The position numbers and the translations under genes are program-made. This document shows, piece by piece, positions 1-7,514 of a DNA stretch of 64,000 nt; positions within the stretch are counted from its first letter, which is position 1; each line of letters opens with the position of its first letter. Origin of the DNA: Aquificota bacterium (GTDB lineage: Bacteria; Aquificota; Aquificia; Aquificales; Aquificaceae). The notes beneath the pieces were generated by a model, which searched no databases, was not told the origin of the DNA, and saw only the letters and a program-made list of their open reading frames with translations. Where the stretch lies: assembly GCA_030549905.1 (NCBI GenBank), contig JAUQQK010000002.1, forward strand, positions 1-64,000. The letters are read 5' to 3'.

Positions 1-671
1 TCTCCTATCTGAATAAGCTGAGTTGCTTTACCTCCTCTTTTTTCAAAGTAGCCATGCAATTTAACAGGTAGATAAATGGGTTTTCCTTTCTCAAAAGTAG
101 ATAGTCTTATCCACCTGTCAAAGTGTTCAGCTTTCTTTGGCTCTTCCATCAGGGCGGTCTTACTGTCAAGTATGAGAGAGATTTTGTTAAACCTTGGCTT
201 TCTCCAGCTACTCAGGATATGCTTGAAAATCTTCTTGGCTAAAAGTCTTTCTTCTTCTGTTATGTCGTATTCAAAAACAGCCTTGTTTTTGTAATCCACA
301 TAAATAGCTTTTTCAGACTTTCTTATGAGCCATTCGTTATTTTTGTTAAGGTATAGCAAGACCCTCTTAGTTTTTTCTGACAGGTTAGAGTTTTTGACAA
401 TTTCAGCAAATCTGTTTTTGAGGTTGGAGATAAAGCTTTCTAAAACAGGTACTACCACATGATACTGTATTGTGTATTTGTATCTTTCAGAGAGGTTAGA
501 TTTTAAATGTTTTATATTTGCCTTTCTGTTGAAAGAGCCTGTGTTAAAAAACAGAAACCACTGATAACTGGCTATTTCTTTTGCTGTTTTTCTGTATTCT
601 GTGAGTATCCTCCTTATGATGTCCTTTTTCCTTTTTGTCAGAGGGCATGAAACCTGAAGGGCTCTATGCAT
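1..671 (-). CDS. tnpB: TnpB (IS607-type OrfB), 5' part; runs off the window start
   Basis: The minus strand is open from an ATG at 671 to the window edge (about 223 residues) and begins MHRALQVSCPLTKRKK. The N-terminal half is basic and helical, as in transposon-encoded TnpB/OrfB proteins, the RNA-guided nucleases related to Cas12. The RuvC catalytic residues and zinc finger would lie beyond the window, so activity cannot be judged. The start codon overlaps the stop of the upstream recombinase gene by 8 nt in another frame, which suggests translational coupling. The family call rests on this arrangement (serine recombinase followed by OrfB defines IS607) and on the general N-terminal character. 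A different accessory protein is possible but less likely. Confidence 0.75.
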   Translation of the reverse strand, partial: MHRALQVSCPLTKRKKDIIRRILTEYRKTAKEIASYQWFLFFNTGSFNRKANIKHLKSNLSERYKYTIQYHVVVPVLESFISNLKNRFAEIVKNSNLSEKTKRVLLYLNKNNEWLIRKSEKAIYVDYKNKAVFEYDITEEERLLAKKIFKHILSSWRKPRFNKISLILDSKTALMEEPKKAEHFDRWIRLSTFEKGKPIYLPVKLHGYFEKRGGKATQLIQIG

Positions 672-1233
672 CTTTGACAAGTTCCTCTTTTAGTCTTTTG
701 GCTTTCTCTCTTCCTCTTCTCACTCCGTATATCTTTGCGGAAAAAGAATAAATGATGGAGATAAAATCCTGCAACAAATCTTGCTTATCGTCCATGCTGT
801 TATTAACAACCTCTATCCTTTTGCCTTGCTTGGAAAGAAGCTTCTCTATGTAATTGAAACCAAACCTTGTTAATCTGTCTTTGCGTTCCACCAGCAGTAT
901 ATCATAATCATCTCTCTCAAAAATCTTGCTAAGTTTAGCTCTCCTGTCATTAACCCCTGAACCCACTTCTTTGACAATATCAACTATCTTATAGCCTCTG
1001 GCAATAGCATACTCTTTCAGCCTCTGGGCTTGTCTTTCAAGGTTGTCTTTACTTGCATTGTTAGAAACTCTTGCATAGATAATACACCTGTTTCCACCTT
1101 CATACTCTTGCTTCTCTTCAACTATGATAGTTCCTGTAGGCAACTGAAAACCTTTTATTTTTCCTTCCTTAAACAATCTCCAAGCTGTCTTATAACTGAT
1201 GCCAAGCTTTTTAGCATAATCCGACAGCTTCAT
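664..1233 (-). CDS. tnpA: IS607-family serine recombinase (TnpA)
   Basis: 189 aa when started at the ATG at 1233 (MKLSDYAKKLGISYKT). The open frame extends 12 codons upstream, but the internal start fits the family. Residues 1-45 form a MerR-like DNA-binding helix-turn-helix. From about residue 52 a small serine recombinase domain follows, with the nucleophile motif YARVSNNASKDNLERQ and the conserved stretch DILLVERKDRLTRFG. In IS607 this enzyme moves the element through a circular intermediate with little target specificity and without terminal inverted repeats. It is followed by tnpB with an 8-nt overlap. The element lies 55 bp downstream of the neighbouring nuclease gene, whose C-terminus looks intact. 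Confidence 0.9.
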   Translation of the reverse strand: MKLSDYAKKLGISYKTAWRLFKEGKIKGFQLPTGTIIVEEKQEYEGGNRCIIYARVSNNASKDNLERQAQRLKEYAIARGYKIVDIVKEVGSGVNDRRAKLSKIFERDDYDILLVERKDRLTRFGFNYIEKLLSKQGKRIEVVNNSMDDKQDLLQDFISIIYSFSAKIYGVRRGREKAKRLKEELVKDA

Positions 1234-1287
1234 GTGGAATAATATAGTATGCTTAGGTAGATTTGTCAATAAAAATTGGAACTGGTT

Positions 1288-1767
1288 TCAAAGACCCTTT
1301 TCAAAGTCTTCTGGTTTTATGTTTTCAAGCCACTCTCTTAGCTTTTCCTTCTCATCTTCCTCTTCGGGCTTTGGCACCTTAGACTTTTCTAACACGGACT
1401 CCTCCACAAATATAGGGGCTTCAAAGCGTAAGGCTAAGTTGATGGCATCGCTTGGTCTTGAGTCAATGGTTAAAAGGTTTCCACCCGCTAAGATGTGAAG
1501 CTCCGCATAGTAGGTGCTGTCTCTGAGGTCATTTATAACTACTCTTTCCAACACGCCACCAAGGCTTTCAATAATATTTTTGGTAAGCTCGTAGGTCATA
1601 GGTCTTGGTGGTTCTACGTTTTGCAGTTGCCTGACGATGCTATCCGCCTCAAATATACCTATCCATATGGGGAGTATGGGCTCTTCCGCATCCTTTGCCC
1701 TGAGAACCACTATGGGCATCTGAGATACGGGGTCCAGGGTGACTCCATGCACCACCATCTCAATCAT
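1288..1767 (-). CDS. Bifunctional nuclease-domain (DUF151) protein
   Basis: 159 aa. The N-terminal half carries the BFN/DUF151 core: MIEMVVHGVTLDP at the start, then LPIWIGIFEADSI and the hallmark RPSDAINLALR around residues 103-113. The C-terminal tail (residues 130-159) is acidic and charged. Members of this family are reported to have DNase/RNase activity in plants, but their role in bacteria is poorly defined. A GGAGG Shine-Dalgarno sequence lies 7 nt before the ATG. The gene is monocistronic here, with a transposable element close behind its stop codon. Family assignment is secure; cellular function is unknown. Confidence 0.85.
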   Translation of the reverse strand: MIEMVVHGVTLDPVSQMPIVVLRAKDAEEPILPIWIGIFEADSIVRQLQNVEPPRPMTYELTKNIIESLGGVLERVVINDLRDSTYYAELHILAGGNLLTIDSRPSDAINLALRFEAPIFVEESVLEKSKVPKPEEEDEKEKLREWLENIKPEDFEKGL

Positions 1768-1840
1768 CTTTCCGCCTCCATTTAATAATTTACCCTTTTC
1801 TTTTTGTCTTTCAAGTCTTATGGACTGGCTCCAGCTTTTA

Positions 1841-1871
1841 TTGACAACTTCCTGTGAAGCTATTGTATAGT
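1841..1871 (+). promoter_or_regulatory. Candidate promoter of the moaC-dprA operon
   Basis: A perfect -35 TTGACA at 1841-1846 is followed by TATAGT at 1866-1871. The spacer is 19 bp, longer than the usual 17, so the -10 choice is uncertain. A start near 1879 would leave an untranslated leader of about 140 nt before moaC. Confidence 0.45.
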
Positions 1872-2019
1872 ATCAGTGCTGATATGGGCGGGGCGGAAAA
1901 TCTGGTAAGCCGTACTTACTGGGTAAGTAAAGTGCCTGAGGAGTAAGGCACTAATAGAAGATGTTTGTAGGCGAGATGTTTATCCATGTGGAAGTTTGCT
2001 CCATGGTAGAATAAAAGCC
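1872..2019 (+). promoter_or_regulatory. Structured 5' leader upstream of moaC
   Basis: About 150 nt with no convincing ORF. It contains two strong adjacent hairpins: ACTTAC/GTAAGT at 1914-1928 with a 3-nt loop, and AGTGCCT/AGGCACT at 1931-1952 with an 8-nt loop. A weaker CCATG...CATGG pairing sits next to the moaC start. A long structured leader before a molybdopterin gene recalls the Moco riboswitch, but I do not recognise its consensus, so this is a candidate cis-regulatory RNA only. Confidence 0.35.
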
Positions 2020-2775
2020 ATGAGAACTGTAGATGTAAGCAACAAACCAAAAACTCTGAGGAGTGCGAGGGCTTACGGACGCATAAGGCTAAGGCAGGAG
2101 ACAATTAGGGCTATCTTGGAGGGTCGCGTTCCTAAGGGAGATGTGCTTTCCGCCTGCAGGCTGGCGGGCATTATGGCTACCAAGAAGACCTCACAGCTTT
2201 TACCCTTTTGCCATCCCATAAGCCTTGAGCATGCGGAGATAAACCTCAAGGTGGGTGAGGATACCATTGAGGTCTTTTCCCTTGTGAAGGGCATAGAAAG
2301 GACAGGCTACGAGATGGAAGCGCTGACCGCTGTGTGCGTTGCACTTCTGACCATATATGATATGTGTAAGGGAATGGACGACAGCATGCTGATAGAGGAA
2401 GTAAGGCTTCTGGAAAAGGAAGGAGGTAAATCCCAGTGGGGACATTCCTTAGGAGGTATAAAGGTTAAGGTGGAGGCAGGACAGGAGCTGAGGGGAGTTT
2501 TGGAGGGATATTTAAAAGCCTTTGGGGCAGAGCTGGTAGAAGAGGACTTTTCAATGTTTATAAAGGTGGGTGCCTGCGAGCCCTTTGAACCCTGGGGTAT
2601 AAGCCATGTGATAAACCAGCAGCTTTTTAGCCTTTTCCCTTCAAGGTTTAAGGAGGGTGTAAAGGTGGGCATGCGGGGTGGTGTGCTATGCGTGTGCCTG
2701 CAGGAGGATGAGGATATAATAAGGGCTTTCTTTGAAAACTTTGGCATGCTTATGGGCAACTGGCTTCATGGATAG
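2020..2775 (+). CDS. moaC: Cyclic pyranopterin monophosphate synthase MoaC with a C-terminal extension
   Basis: 251 aa from ATG 2020; an in-frame TTG at 1996 is a less likely start. MoaC converts the MoaA product to cyclic pyranopterin monophosphate in molybdenum cofactor synthesis. Residues 1 to about 145 are canonical MoaC, with MATKKTSQLLPFCHPI, GYEMEALTAV and the KGMDD active-site motif (Lys as general acid/base). The family is normally about 160 aa. Here an extra domain of roughly 100 residues follows, containing ISHVINQQLFSLFPSRF, which I do not recognise. The stop codon overlaps the dprA start by 8 nt. Confidence 0.9.
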   Translation: MRTVDVSNKPKTLRSARAYGRIRLRQETIRAILEGRVPKGDVLSACRLAGIMATKKTSQLLPFCHPISLEHAEINLKVGEDTIEVFSLVKGIERTGYEMEALTAVCVALLTIYDMCKGMDDSMLIEEVRLLEKEGGKSQWGHSLGGIKVKVEAGQELRGVLEGYLKAFGAELVEEDFSMFIKVGACEPFEPWGISHVINQQLFSLFPSRFKEGVKVGMRGGVLCVCLQEDEDIIRAFFENFGMLMGNWLHG

Positions 2776-3781
2776 GCTGTATGGCTGGCTATTGCTTTCA
2801 AGCATAAGAGGTCTGGGGGAAGCCTCCATAAAGAAGCTATGGCTAAGGTATAGAAGGGCGGAGGACATTTTGAAAGCTTCTTTTGAAGAGCTTGAGGCTC
2901 TAATAGGAACTTCAAAAGCTAAGAGCATTTTTGAAAGGAGGCTGAAGTTTGACCCGGAGCAGGTGCTAAAAGTGGTTGAAAGGGAAGGTATAGGCTCTCT
3001 TACCCTTGAGGATGAGAAATATCCTGCCCTGCTCAAAGAGATAGAAGACCCTCCCCCGGTCCTCTTCTACCGGGGAAAGCCAAAGGATATGCCCCTCGTG
3101 GCGGTCGTGGGTACAAGAAAGCCAGACATAATAAGCCTAAATTACACAAAGAGGCTTGTAAGTTTTCTTTCAGAGCAGGGATACGCAATTGTCTCCGGTG
3201 GAGCTTTTGGAATTGATTTTCAATCTCATAAAGTAAGCCTTGAGCATGCAGGCTATACGGTCTGCGTGCTGGGCATGGGCATACTCCATGTGCCTTCTTA
3301 TCTAAAAGGGCTGCCATCGGAGGGTGTGCTGTTTCTCTCTGAGTTTTTGCCAGAGGCAAGGGCTGACGAATACACCTTTCCAAGAAGGAACAGGCTCATA
3401 AGCGGTCTTTCAAGGGCTGTGGTGGTGGTAGAGGCAGGCATAAAGAGCGGAGCCCTCATAACGGCGGACTATGCCATAAGGCAGGGCAGACCCCTCTGGG
3501 TCTTCATAGGCATGGGTGCGAGCAATAGATGGCTCGGATGCGTAAAGCTTGTAAATGAAGGAAAAGCCAAACTGCTTGCCCAGCCTGAGCTTTTGCTCGA
3601 GAGCCTTCCAAAAGCCCCAGCAAAAGGAGACCCGCTACTTGACCTTCTTTCCACGCCAAAGACCTATGACGAGCTTTTAGAGCTGTCTGGTATGGGAAGA
3701 GAGGAGCTAAACAAAAGGCTCTTTGAGCTACAGCTGGAGGGCAGACTGACGAAGAACGGAGCCTATTATATGCTCCTTTGA
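2768..3781 (+). CDS. dprA: DNA processing protein DprA/Smf
   Basis: 337 aa. DprA binds incoming single-stranded DNA during natural transformation and loads RecA. An N-terminal helix-hairpin-helix-like region (LSSIRGLGEASIKKLW) precedes the Rossmann-like DprA core, with VAVVGTRKPD, IVSGGAFGIDFQSH and FPRRNRLISGLSRAVVVVEA. A C-terminal winged-helix segment runs over about residues 285-337. The ATG at 2768 was chosen because it overlaps the moaC stop by 8 nt and gives the family N-terminus; the open frame extends 12 codons further up inside moaC. comEC and a pilB-type ATPase elsewhere in the window fit a competence role. Confidence 0.93.
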   Translation: MDRLYGWLLLSSIRGLGEASIKKLWLRYRRAEDILKASFEELEALIGTSKAKSIFERRLKFDPEQVLKVVEREGIGSLTLEDEKYPALLKEIEDPPPVLFYRGKPKDMPLVAVVGTRKPDIISLNYTKRLVSFLSEQGYAIVSGGAFGIDFQSHKVSLEHAGYTVCVLGMGILHVPSYLKGLPSEGVLFLSEFLPEARADEYTFPRRNRLISGLSRAVVVVEAGIKSGALITADYAIRQGRPLWVFIGMGASNRWLGCVKLVNEGKAKLLAQPELLLESLPKAPAKGDPLLDLLSTPKTYDELLELSGMGREELNKRLFELQLEGRLTKNGAYYMLL

Positions 3782-3783
3782 TA

Positions 3784-3855
3784 TGGAGACGAGGGGAGTT
3801 GAACCCCCGACCTCCTGCTTGCGATGCAGGCGCTCTCCCACTGAGCTACGTCCCC
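3784..3855 (-). tRNA. tRNA-Ala (anticodon CGC)
   Basis: The minus strand folds into a complete 72-nt cloverleaf. The acceptor stem GGGGACG pairs with CGTCTCC and includes the G3:U70 wobble that marks alanine tRNAs. The D stem is GCTC/GAGC, the anticodon stem CCTGC/GCAGG with loop ATCGCAA (anticodon CGC, reading GCG), and the T arm GGGGG-TTCAACT-CCCCT. CCA is not encoded. It lies between the convergent dprA and priA genes. Confidence 0.95.
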
Positions 3856-3869
3856 TATTAAGGTAAAAA

Positions 3870-5879
3870 TTATACCACCTCAAGCTCTATAGGTTTTACG
3901 GCTCTTAGCAGTCTAAGGACCTGTGAAAAGTGTTTTCTATCAACCTTTATGAGCATGTCCCATAATTTACCAACCCTTCTCTTCTCTATATTTAGTGGAA
4001 GCCCCTCTAAATCCGGCTTTCTGTCTGTCTTTGCCCTTATCAGCCTCACGTATGGGGGAAGAGCTTCCTCCTGCCTTTTTTCAAGCTCCTCCTTACAGAA
4101 GCCTTCCCAGTCCTTTTCTTCTAAAAACTTAAGGAATGGATTCTCTTTAAGCACTGTCTGAAGCACGAGCCTCTTTTTAGCTATGCACATGGCTCTCCAG
4201 AGGTAGGAAAAATACCTCTCGCCCGAGTCAAACCATGGCACGGAAAGTATGTTGTCCGCATGTATTACAAACACGTTGTCATAGGCCCTTCCGGAGCGCG
4301 GCACCGTATCAAACCTGAAGTTTCCCCTTTCTCCGAAAGTTTTGTATAGCTCTTCAACAATCCTGTCTATGCCAAAGCCAAGCTCCTGAAGGGCTGTTCC
4401 ACACTCATGACATACCGCCTCCGAGCTGTATTTGCAGGAAGTGCATATGAGCCTTCGGCTTTTGCTGAGGCTCAAAAGGGTACCGCACTCAGGACACTCT
4501 AAAAGCCACTGGCATTTTGGACAATAGGCATAGGAATAGCCCTTTTTATGAACGAGAAAAAGGTTTTCCTCTTCAAGGCATTCTTCTACCTTTTTCAGGA
4601 GTTTTTCCGTGAAAACCTCATGAGCTTTCCTCTTAAAGGCAAAAACCTCCACCTCCGGAGGATAGTATTCTACCTGCCAGTCCTTTTGAAGGCATAGGGA
4701 AAGTGGCGGAAAACTGCAAAGGATAGAAAAATTTGCTCCGTAATACTTAGAAAGTTCAAAAAGGTAATACCTCAAATCAACGCCGTTATAAAGCTTTGGC
4801 TCTGTATCGCCCACCACCATAAGAAGGTTTAGACTTTTAAAGGGGGCAAGCAGTGAAAGCCTGCTACCAAGGGCTACAAAGCCCTCCTCCTCCTGAACCC
4901 TGAACCAGTTTTTTATAAACTCCTTCTGGCTTTGCAGAGAGCTAAGACCTATTAGCCTGTCGCCAAGGTAAGGCTCTGAGGCTTCATAAAGCACCTCTAA
5001 AAGCTCAAGGCTATCGCAGAATATGTAGGCACAGCCCCTTTCTGACAGCACGCCTTCCACCACCGACAGAAGCCTGTTAAGGGTCTTTTCCCAGCTTCCG
5101 AATATAAGGCTTTTTTTACCAAGGGGTTTAAGGTATGGGGCTCCTTCTTGTCTTAGGCTCTGTCCTTTTTTAAAATAGGGGGGACTTTCTTCAAACTCCT
5201 CTAAGATTCCCTTACGGAGAAGTTTTTTTATGTCTTCCCTGTCAAAGCCCTCCTTTATAAGCTCTTCCAAAGCCACAACCCGCCTTTCGCTTAGAAGGTT
5301 TATAAGCTCTACAAGTTCTGTCCTGTTTTTAAACCTTTTTATGCTCTCAAGGGCTTCCTCCCTACCCACGCTAAGCCTGTAAAATTTGTCTTTTACTTCC
5401 ACAGCCCTTATAGACCTTGTCCTTTCAAGGAAACCAAGCTCAAAGAGAAGTTTGACCGCCTCTCTTCCAAAGGCTTTTTCAAGGGCTTCTTCTTTAACCA
5501 TCCTTTTCTTTTTCACATATTCAAGGACTTCAAGGCTTTTCCTGTCTAAGTAAAGCCATGGTTTTTTTGAAAGGGTTATATATTCCTCCTCCCTCCAGTC
5601 AAAAACTGCTGGCAAAAGTTCAAAGAGCAACTGCCAGGGCAGGAGGGCATAGTAATTTGCCGTGTCAATAACAGCCCTTATTTGTTTGTCTCCAGTTATG
5701 GGCTTTTCATCAGGAAATTCAAGCTCAAGCTCCACACCATCCTGTGCCGTCCCTACCACTACAGCTGTTCTTTTTGGTGAGCCATAAAGCACTCTAAAGC
5801 CCACAGGACTTGTCTTATATGGAAAATCCCCTTTGACCTTTAGGCTTTTACCGTTTGAAAGGGCAAGCTTTAAGAACAT
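3870..5879 (-). CDS. priA: PriA-like primosomal protein lacking helicase motifs
   Basis: 669 aa, full length for PriA, the replication-restart protein. The N-terminal DNA-binding region and the helicase fold can be followed. All eight zinc-binding cysteines are present (C453, C456, C462, C465, C479, C482, C490, C493). However, the Walker A position reads GSWEKT (261-266) instead of GSGKT, and the DEEH box is replaced by GDTE (357-360). Helicase-deficient PriA proteins are known in other lineages (e.g. Actinobacteria), so this may keep a structural role in primosome assembly. The frame is uninterrupted, which argues against a decayed gene. Its start overlaps the queD end by 10 nt. Confidence 0.85.
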   Translation of the reverse strand: MFLKLALSNGKSLKVKGDFPYKTSPVGFRVLYGSPKRTAVVVGTAQDGVELELEFPDEKPITGDKQIRAVIDTANYYALLPWQLLFELLPAVFDWREEEYITLSKKPWLYLDRKSLEVLEYVKKKRMVKEEALEKAFGREAVKLLFELGFLERTRSIRAVEVKDKFYRLSVGREEALESIKRFKNRTELVELINLLSERRVVALEELIKEGFDREDIKKLLRKGILEEFEESPPYFKKGQSLRQEGAPYLKPLGKKSLIFGSWEKTLNRLLSVVEGVLSERGCAYIFCDSLELLEVLYEASEPYLGDRLIGLSSLQSQKEFIKNWFRVQEEEGFVALGSRLSLLAPFKSLNLLMVVGDTEPKLYNGVDLRYYLFELSKYYGANFSILCSFPPLSLCLQKDWQVEYYPPEVEVFAFKRKAHEVFTEKLLKKVEECLEEENLFLVHKKGYSYAYCPKCQWLLECPECGTLLSLSKSRRLICTSCKYSSEAVCHECGTALQELGFGIDRIVEELYKTFGERGNFRFDTVPRSGRAYDNVFVIHADNILSVPWFDSGERYFSYLWRAMCIAKKRLVLQTVLKENPFLKFLEEKDWEGFCKEELEKRQEEALPPYVRLIRAKTDRKPDLEGLPLNIEKRRVGKLWDMLIKVDRKHFSQVLRLLRAVKPIELEVV

Positions 5880-6370
5880 TCACCGCAGTACTCTGCCTTT
5901 GAGGTGGCAGTCTCCCATAGCACCACTTTAACCACCCTTACCTCGCCCAGAAGTCCCACTTCAGAGAGCTTTTCTGTGAGAAAGTCATAGAAGAATTTAG
6001 CTAAAGCCTCCGCGGTTGGACAGAAATCCACGGGGAAGAGCTTCATGGCACCATATTTTTCCGCCACTTCCTTTAGCTCTCCATACATAGGGTCTTTTTT
6101 GTCTATTATAAAGCTGTGGTCTATGGTTTCTATGAGGTCTTTAAGGGCGTTCTTCACATGGTAGAAGTCCATCACCATCTCCTGTTCTGACAGAGTATTT
6201 GACCCAAGCACCACCTCAAGCACATAGCTGTGTCCGTGCAGGTTGATACATTTATTAACAGGCACTTCTTTGCCAAGGGTTAGCTCCGCACCCCTGCCAT
6301 GGGTGAGGTTCTGCTTCCAGACCCTGTGCCCTGCCTCAAACCTGAAGGTTTTGCTTATAAGCCACTTCAT
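5870..6370 (-). CDS. queD: 6-carboxytetrahydropterin synthase / PTPS family
   Basis: 166 aa from the ATG at 6370, where TGATG joins it to the upstream dsrH-like stop; a GTG one codon earlier is also possible. QueD converts dihydroneopterin triphosphate to 6-carboxytetrahydropterin, the first committed step of queuosine synthesis. Visible hallmarks are the zinc histidines in FEAGH and LHGHSY, the catalytic Cys in CINLHGH, a Glu/His pair in IDHSF, and the terminal ETATSKAEY substrate-binding Glu. It is about 40 residues longer than the shortest QueD proteins. A neighbouring tRNA-thiolation-like cluster fits a role in tRNA modification. Confidence 0.85.
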   Translation of the reverse strand: MKWLISKTFRFEAGHRVWKQNLTHGRGAELTLGKEVPVNKCINLHGHSYVLEVVLGSNTLSEQEMVMDFYHVKNALKDLIETIDHSFIIDKKDPMYGELKEVAEKYGAMKLFPVDFCPTAEALAKFFYDFLTEKLSEVGLLGEVRVVKVVLWETATSKAEYCGECS

Positions 6371-6609
6371 CACCAGACCACCACCCTCTGTGCCTTTACT
6401 ATAAGGTCCGCAATCTGCTCGTAGGTAAGCGTGAGGTTCTCCGGCAGTTTTATACCCCTTGCCTGAGCATCCTCCCTGCAGGCATACCAGCCCTTCCTTG
6501 TGGGAAACCTCAAAACGCCGTCCTGAATCAAAACGACTATATCTTCCTCATCCACTAAGTCAGAGCTAAAATCGCCTAACTTTCTAACCAGCCAGAGGGT
6601 CTTCACCAT
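6370..6609 (-). CDS. DsrH/TusB-family sulfur relay protein
   Basis: 79 aa and third in line after DsrE- and DsrF-like proteins, which is the canonical DsrE-F-H (TusD-C-B) order. It begins MVKTLWLVRK and ends KAQRVVVW, typical of the small DsrH fold. DsrEFH relays persulfide sulfur handed over by TusA, either to tRNA thiolation or in sulfur oxidation. The conserved DsrH cysteine is not obvious: the only Cys lies in WYACRED, near residue 44. It overlaps the upstream gene by 7 nt and abuts queD. Confidence 0.72.
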   Translation of the reverse strand: MVKTLWLVRKLGDFSSDLVDEEDIVVLIQDGVLRFPTRKGWYACREDAQARGIKLPENLTLTYEQIADLIVKAQRVVVW

Positions 6610-6944
6610 ACCAAAACAGCCTCCGAGCTATCTATAAGCTTTTTTATATCCTCCATGCTTTTAATATGGGCTTGAAGGAGCAGGTCTTCTGCCTTTAGCC
6701 CCCTTTCCTCAAGGGACAGGTCTTCCACAAAAAGTTTTATGTTTACATATTCCATGTTTTCTAAAAGCCTTTCAAAACCCTGGATACCCAAGGCTTCAGG
6801 GTTCCATTTCGTCAAAGCGTAAACGCCGTCCTTTATGAGTATTAAACTCACCTCACAGCTTATGCCAAGAGCCATGGCTACCCTCAGGGCTTCATGGCAC
6901 TTCCAGGAAAAGGGGTCGCCCTTTATTATAAAAGCCACCTTCAT
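6603..6944 (-). CDS. DsrF/TusC-family sulfur relay protein
   Basis: 113 aa with the DsrE/F-like Rossmann pattern: MKVAFIIKGDPFSWKCHEALRVA at the start and EAVLVW at the end. It sits between the DsrE- and DsrH-like genes, 1 bp after the former and overlapping the latter by 7 nt, so the three subunits are probably made together as a heterohexamer. In TusBCD this subunit is structural; the transfer cysteine is in TusD. The assignment comes from fold character and gene order rather than from a strong signature. Confidence 0.72.
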   Translation of the reverse strand: MKVAFIIKGDPFSWKCHEALRVAMALGISCEVSLILIKDGVYALTKWNPEALGIQGFERLLENMEYVNIKLFVEDLSLEERGLKAEDLLLQAHIKSMEDIKKLIDSSEAVLVW

Positions 6945-6945
6945 C

Positions 6946-7248
6946 TCAGTTAAAGTTTATCACCTTATCGTAGTCTTTTATAAACCTTGACAGGTTATAG
7001 GTGGAGCTGCTCTCAAAGAACTCCAAAGGTTTTTCTATGCCCCTCTGATGTGCGGAGTGGGCACAGTATAAAAGCCTTGCCCCCAGTTCTTTTAGCTCTT
7101 TCGTCTCAGGTCTTATTGTGTAATAGGCTCCATTTCCTGAGAAGAAAATGGCTACCTCACCCCTTTTTACAAGCTCCCTTGTAAGGTTTACTACAGTGCT
7201 GAAATCCTTCGCAAAGGGGTTGCTTGTTATTATGAGGAGAAACTTCAT
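6946..7248 (-). CDS. DsrE/TusD-family sulfurtransferase subunit
   Basis: 100 aa from the ATG at 7248 (MKFLLIITSNPF), which forms an ATGA overlap with the tusA stop; the frame stays open 9 codons upstream. The stretch LLYCAHSAHQRGI carries the conserved cysteine that accepts sulfur in DsrE and TusD, followed by the Ala/Arg-Gly pattern of the family. Inferred role: receive persulfide from the adjacent TusA and pass it on. Confidence 0.8.
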   Translation of the reverse strand: MKFLLIITSNPFAKDFSTVVNLTRELVKRGEVAIFFSGNGAYYTIRPETKELKELGARLLYCAHSAHQRGIEKPLEFFESSSTYNLSRFIKDYDKVINFN

Positions 7249-7487
7249 CTCTTCTTTCTCACTATGATTTCCCAAGTGTTCTCGCCTATCTGATTAACCG
7301 CCAAAACCTCCTGCCCTTCTTCTCTCATGCTTTTAGGTACGTTTTCCGCGGAGGGTTTGTAATCCACTATGACCCTGAGCACCTGACCCTCTTCCATCTG
7401 CTCAAGAACCAGCTTGCTTTTGACAAAGGTAAAAGGACACACATCACCTCTTATATCTAGCTCCCTATCATACTTCCGCACTTCCAT
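7245..7487 (-). CDS. tusA: TusA-family sulfur carrier protein
   Basis: 80 aa. It has the SirA/TusA fold start (ELDIRGDVCPFTFVKSKL), in which the Cys of the CPxP-like motif carries persulfide; here the motif reads CPFT. It is the first gene of a tight tusA-dsrE-dsrF-dsrH-queD-priA run. A -10 hexamer TATAAT (7498-7503 on the complement) lies 10 nt before the ATG with no Shine-Dalgarno, so the mRNA may be almost leaderless. Whether the relay serves tRNA 2-thiouridine or sulfur metabolism cannot be settled here. No dsrAB or heterodisulfide reductase-like genes are nearby. Confidence 0.87.
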   Translation of the reverse strand: MEVRKYDRELDIRGDVCPFTFVKSKLVLEQMEEGQVLRVIVDYKPSAENVPKSMREEGQEVLAVNQIGENTWEIIVRKKR

Positions 7488-7514
7488 AGAACCAATAATT
7501 ATAAACCTTCTGCC

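Noticed and set aside
1872-2019. Moco riboswitch before moaC
   Set aside because: Hairpins are present but I could not match the conserved Moco motif, so only a generic structured leader is reported.
3870-5879. priA as a pseudogene
   Set aside because: Helicase motifs are lost, but the 669-codon frame is intact, the zinc domain is complete and codon use is normal, so it is called a functional variant.
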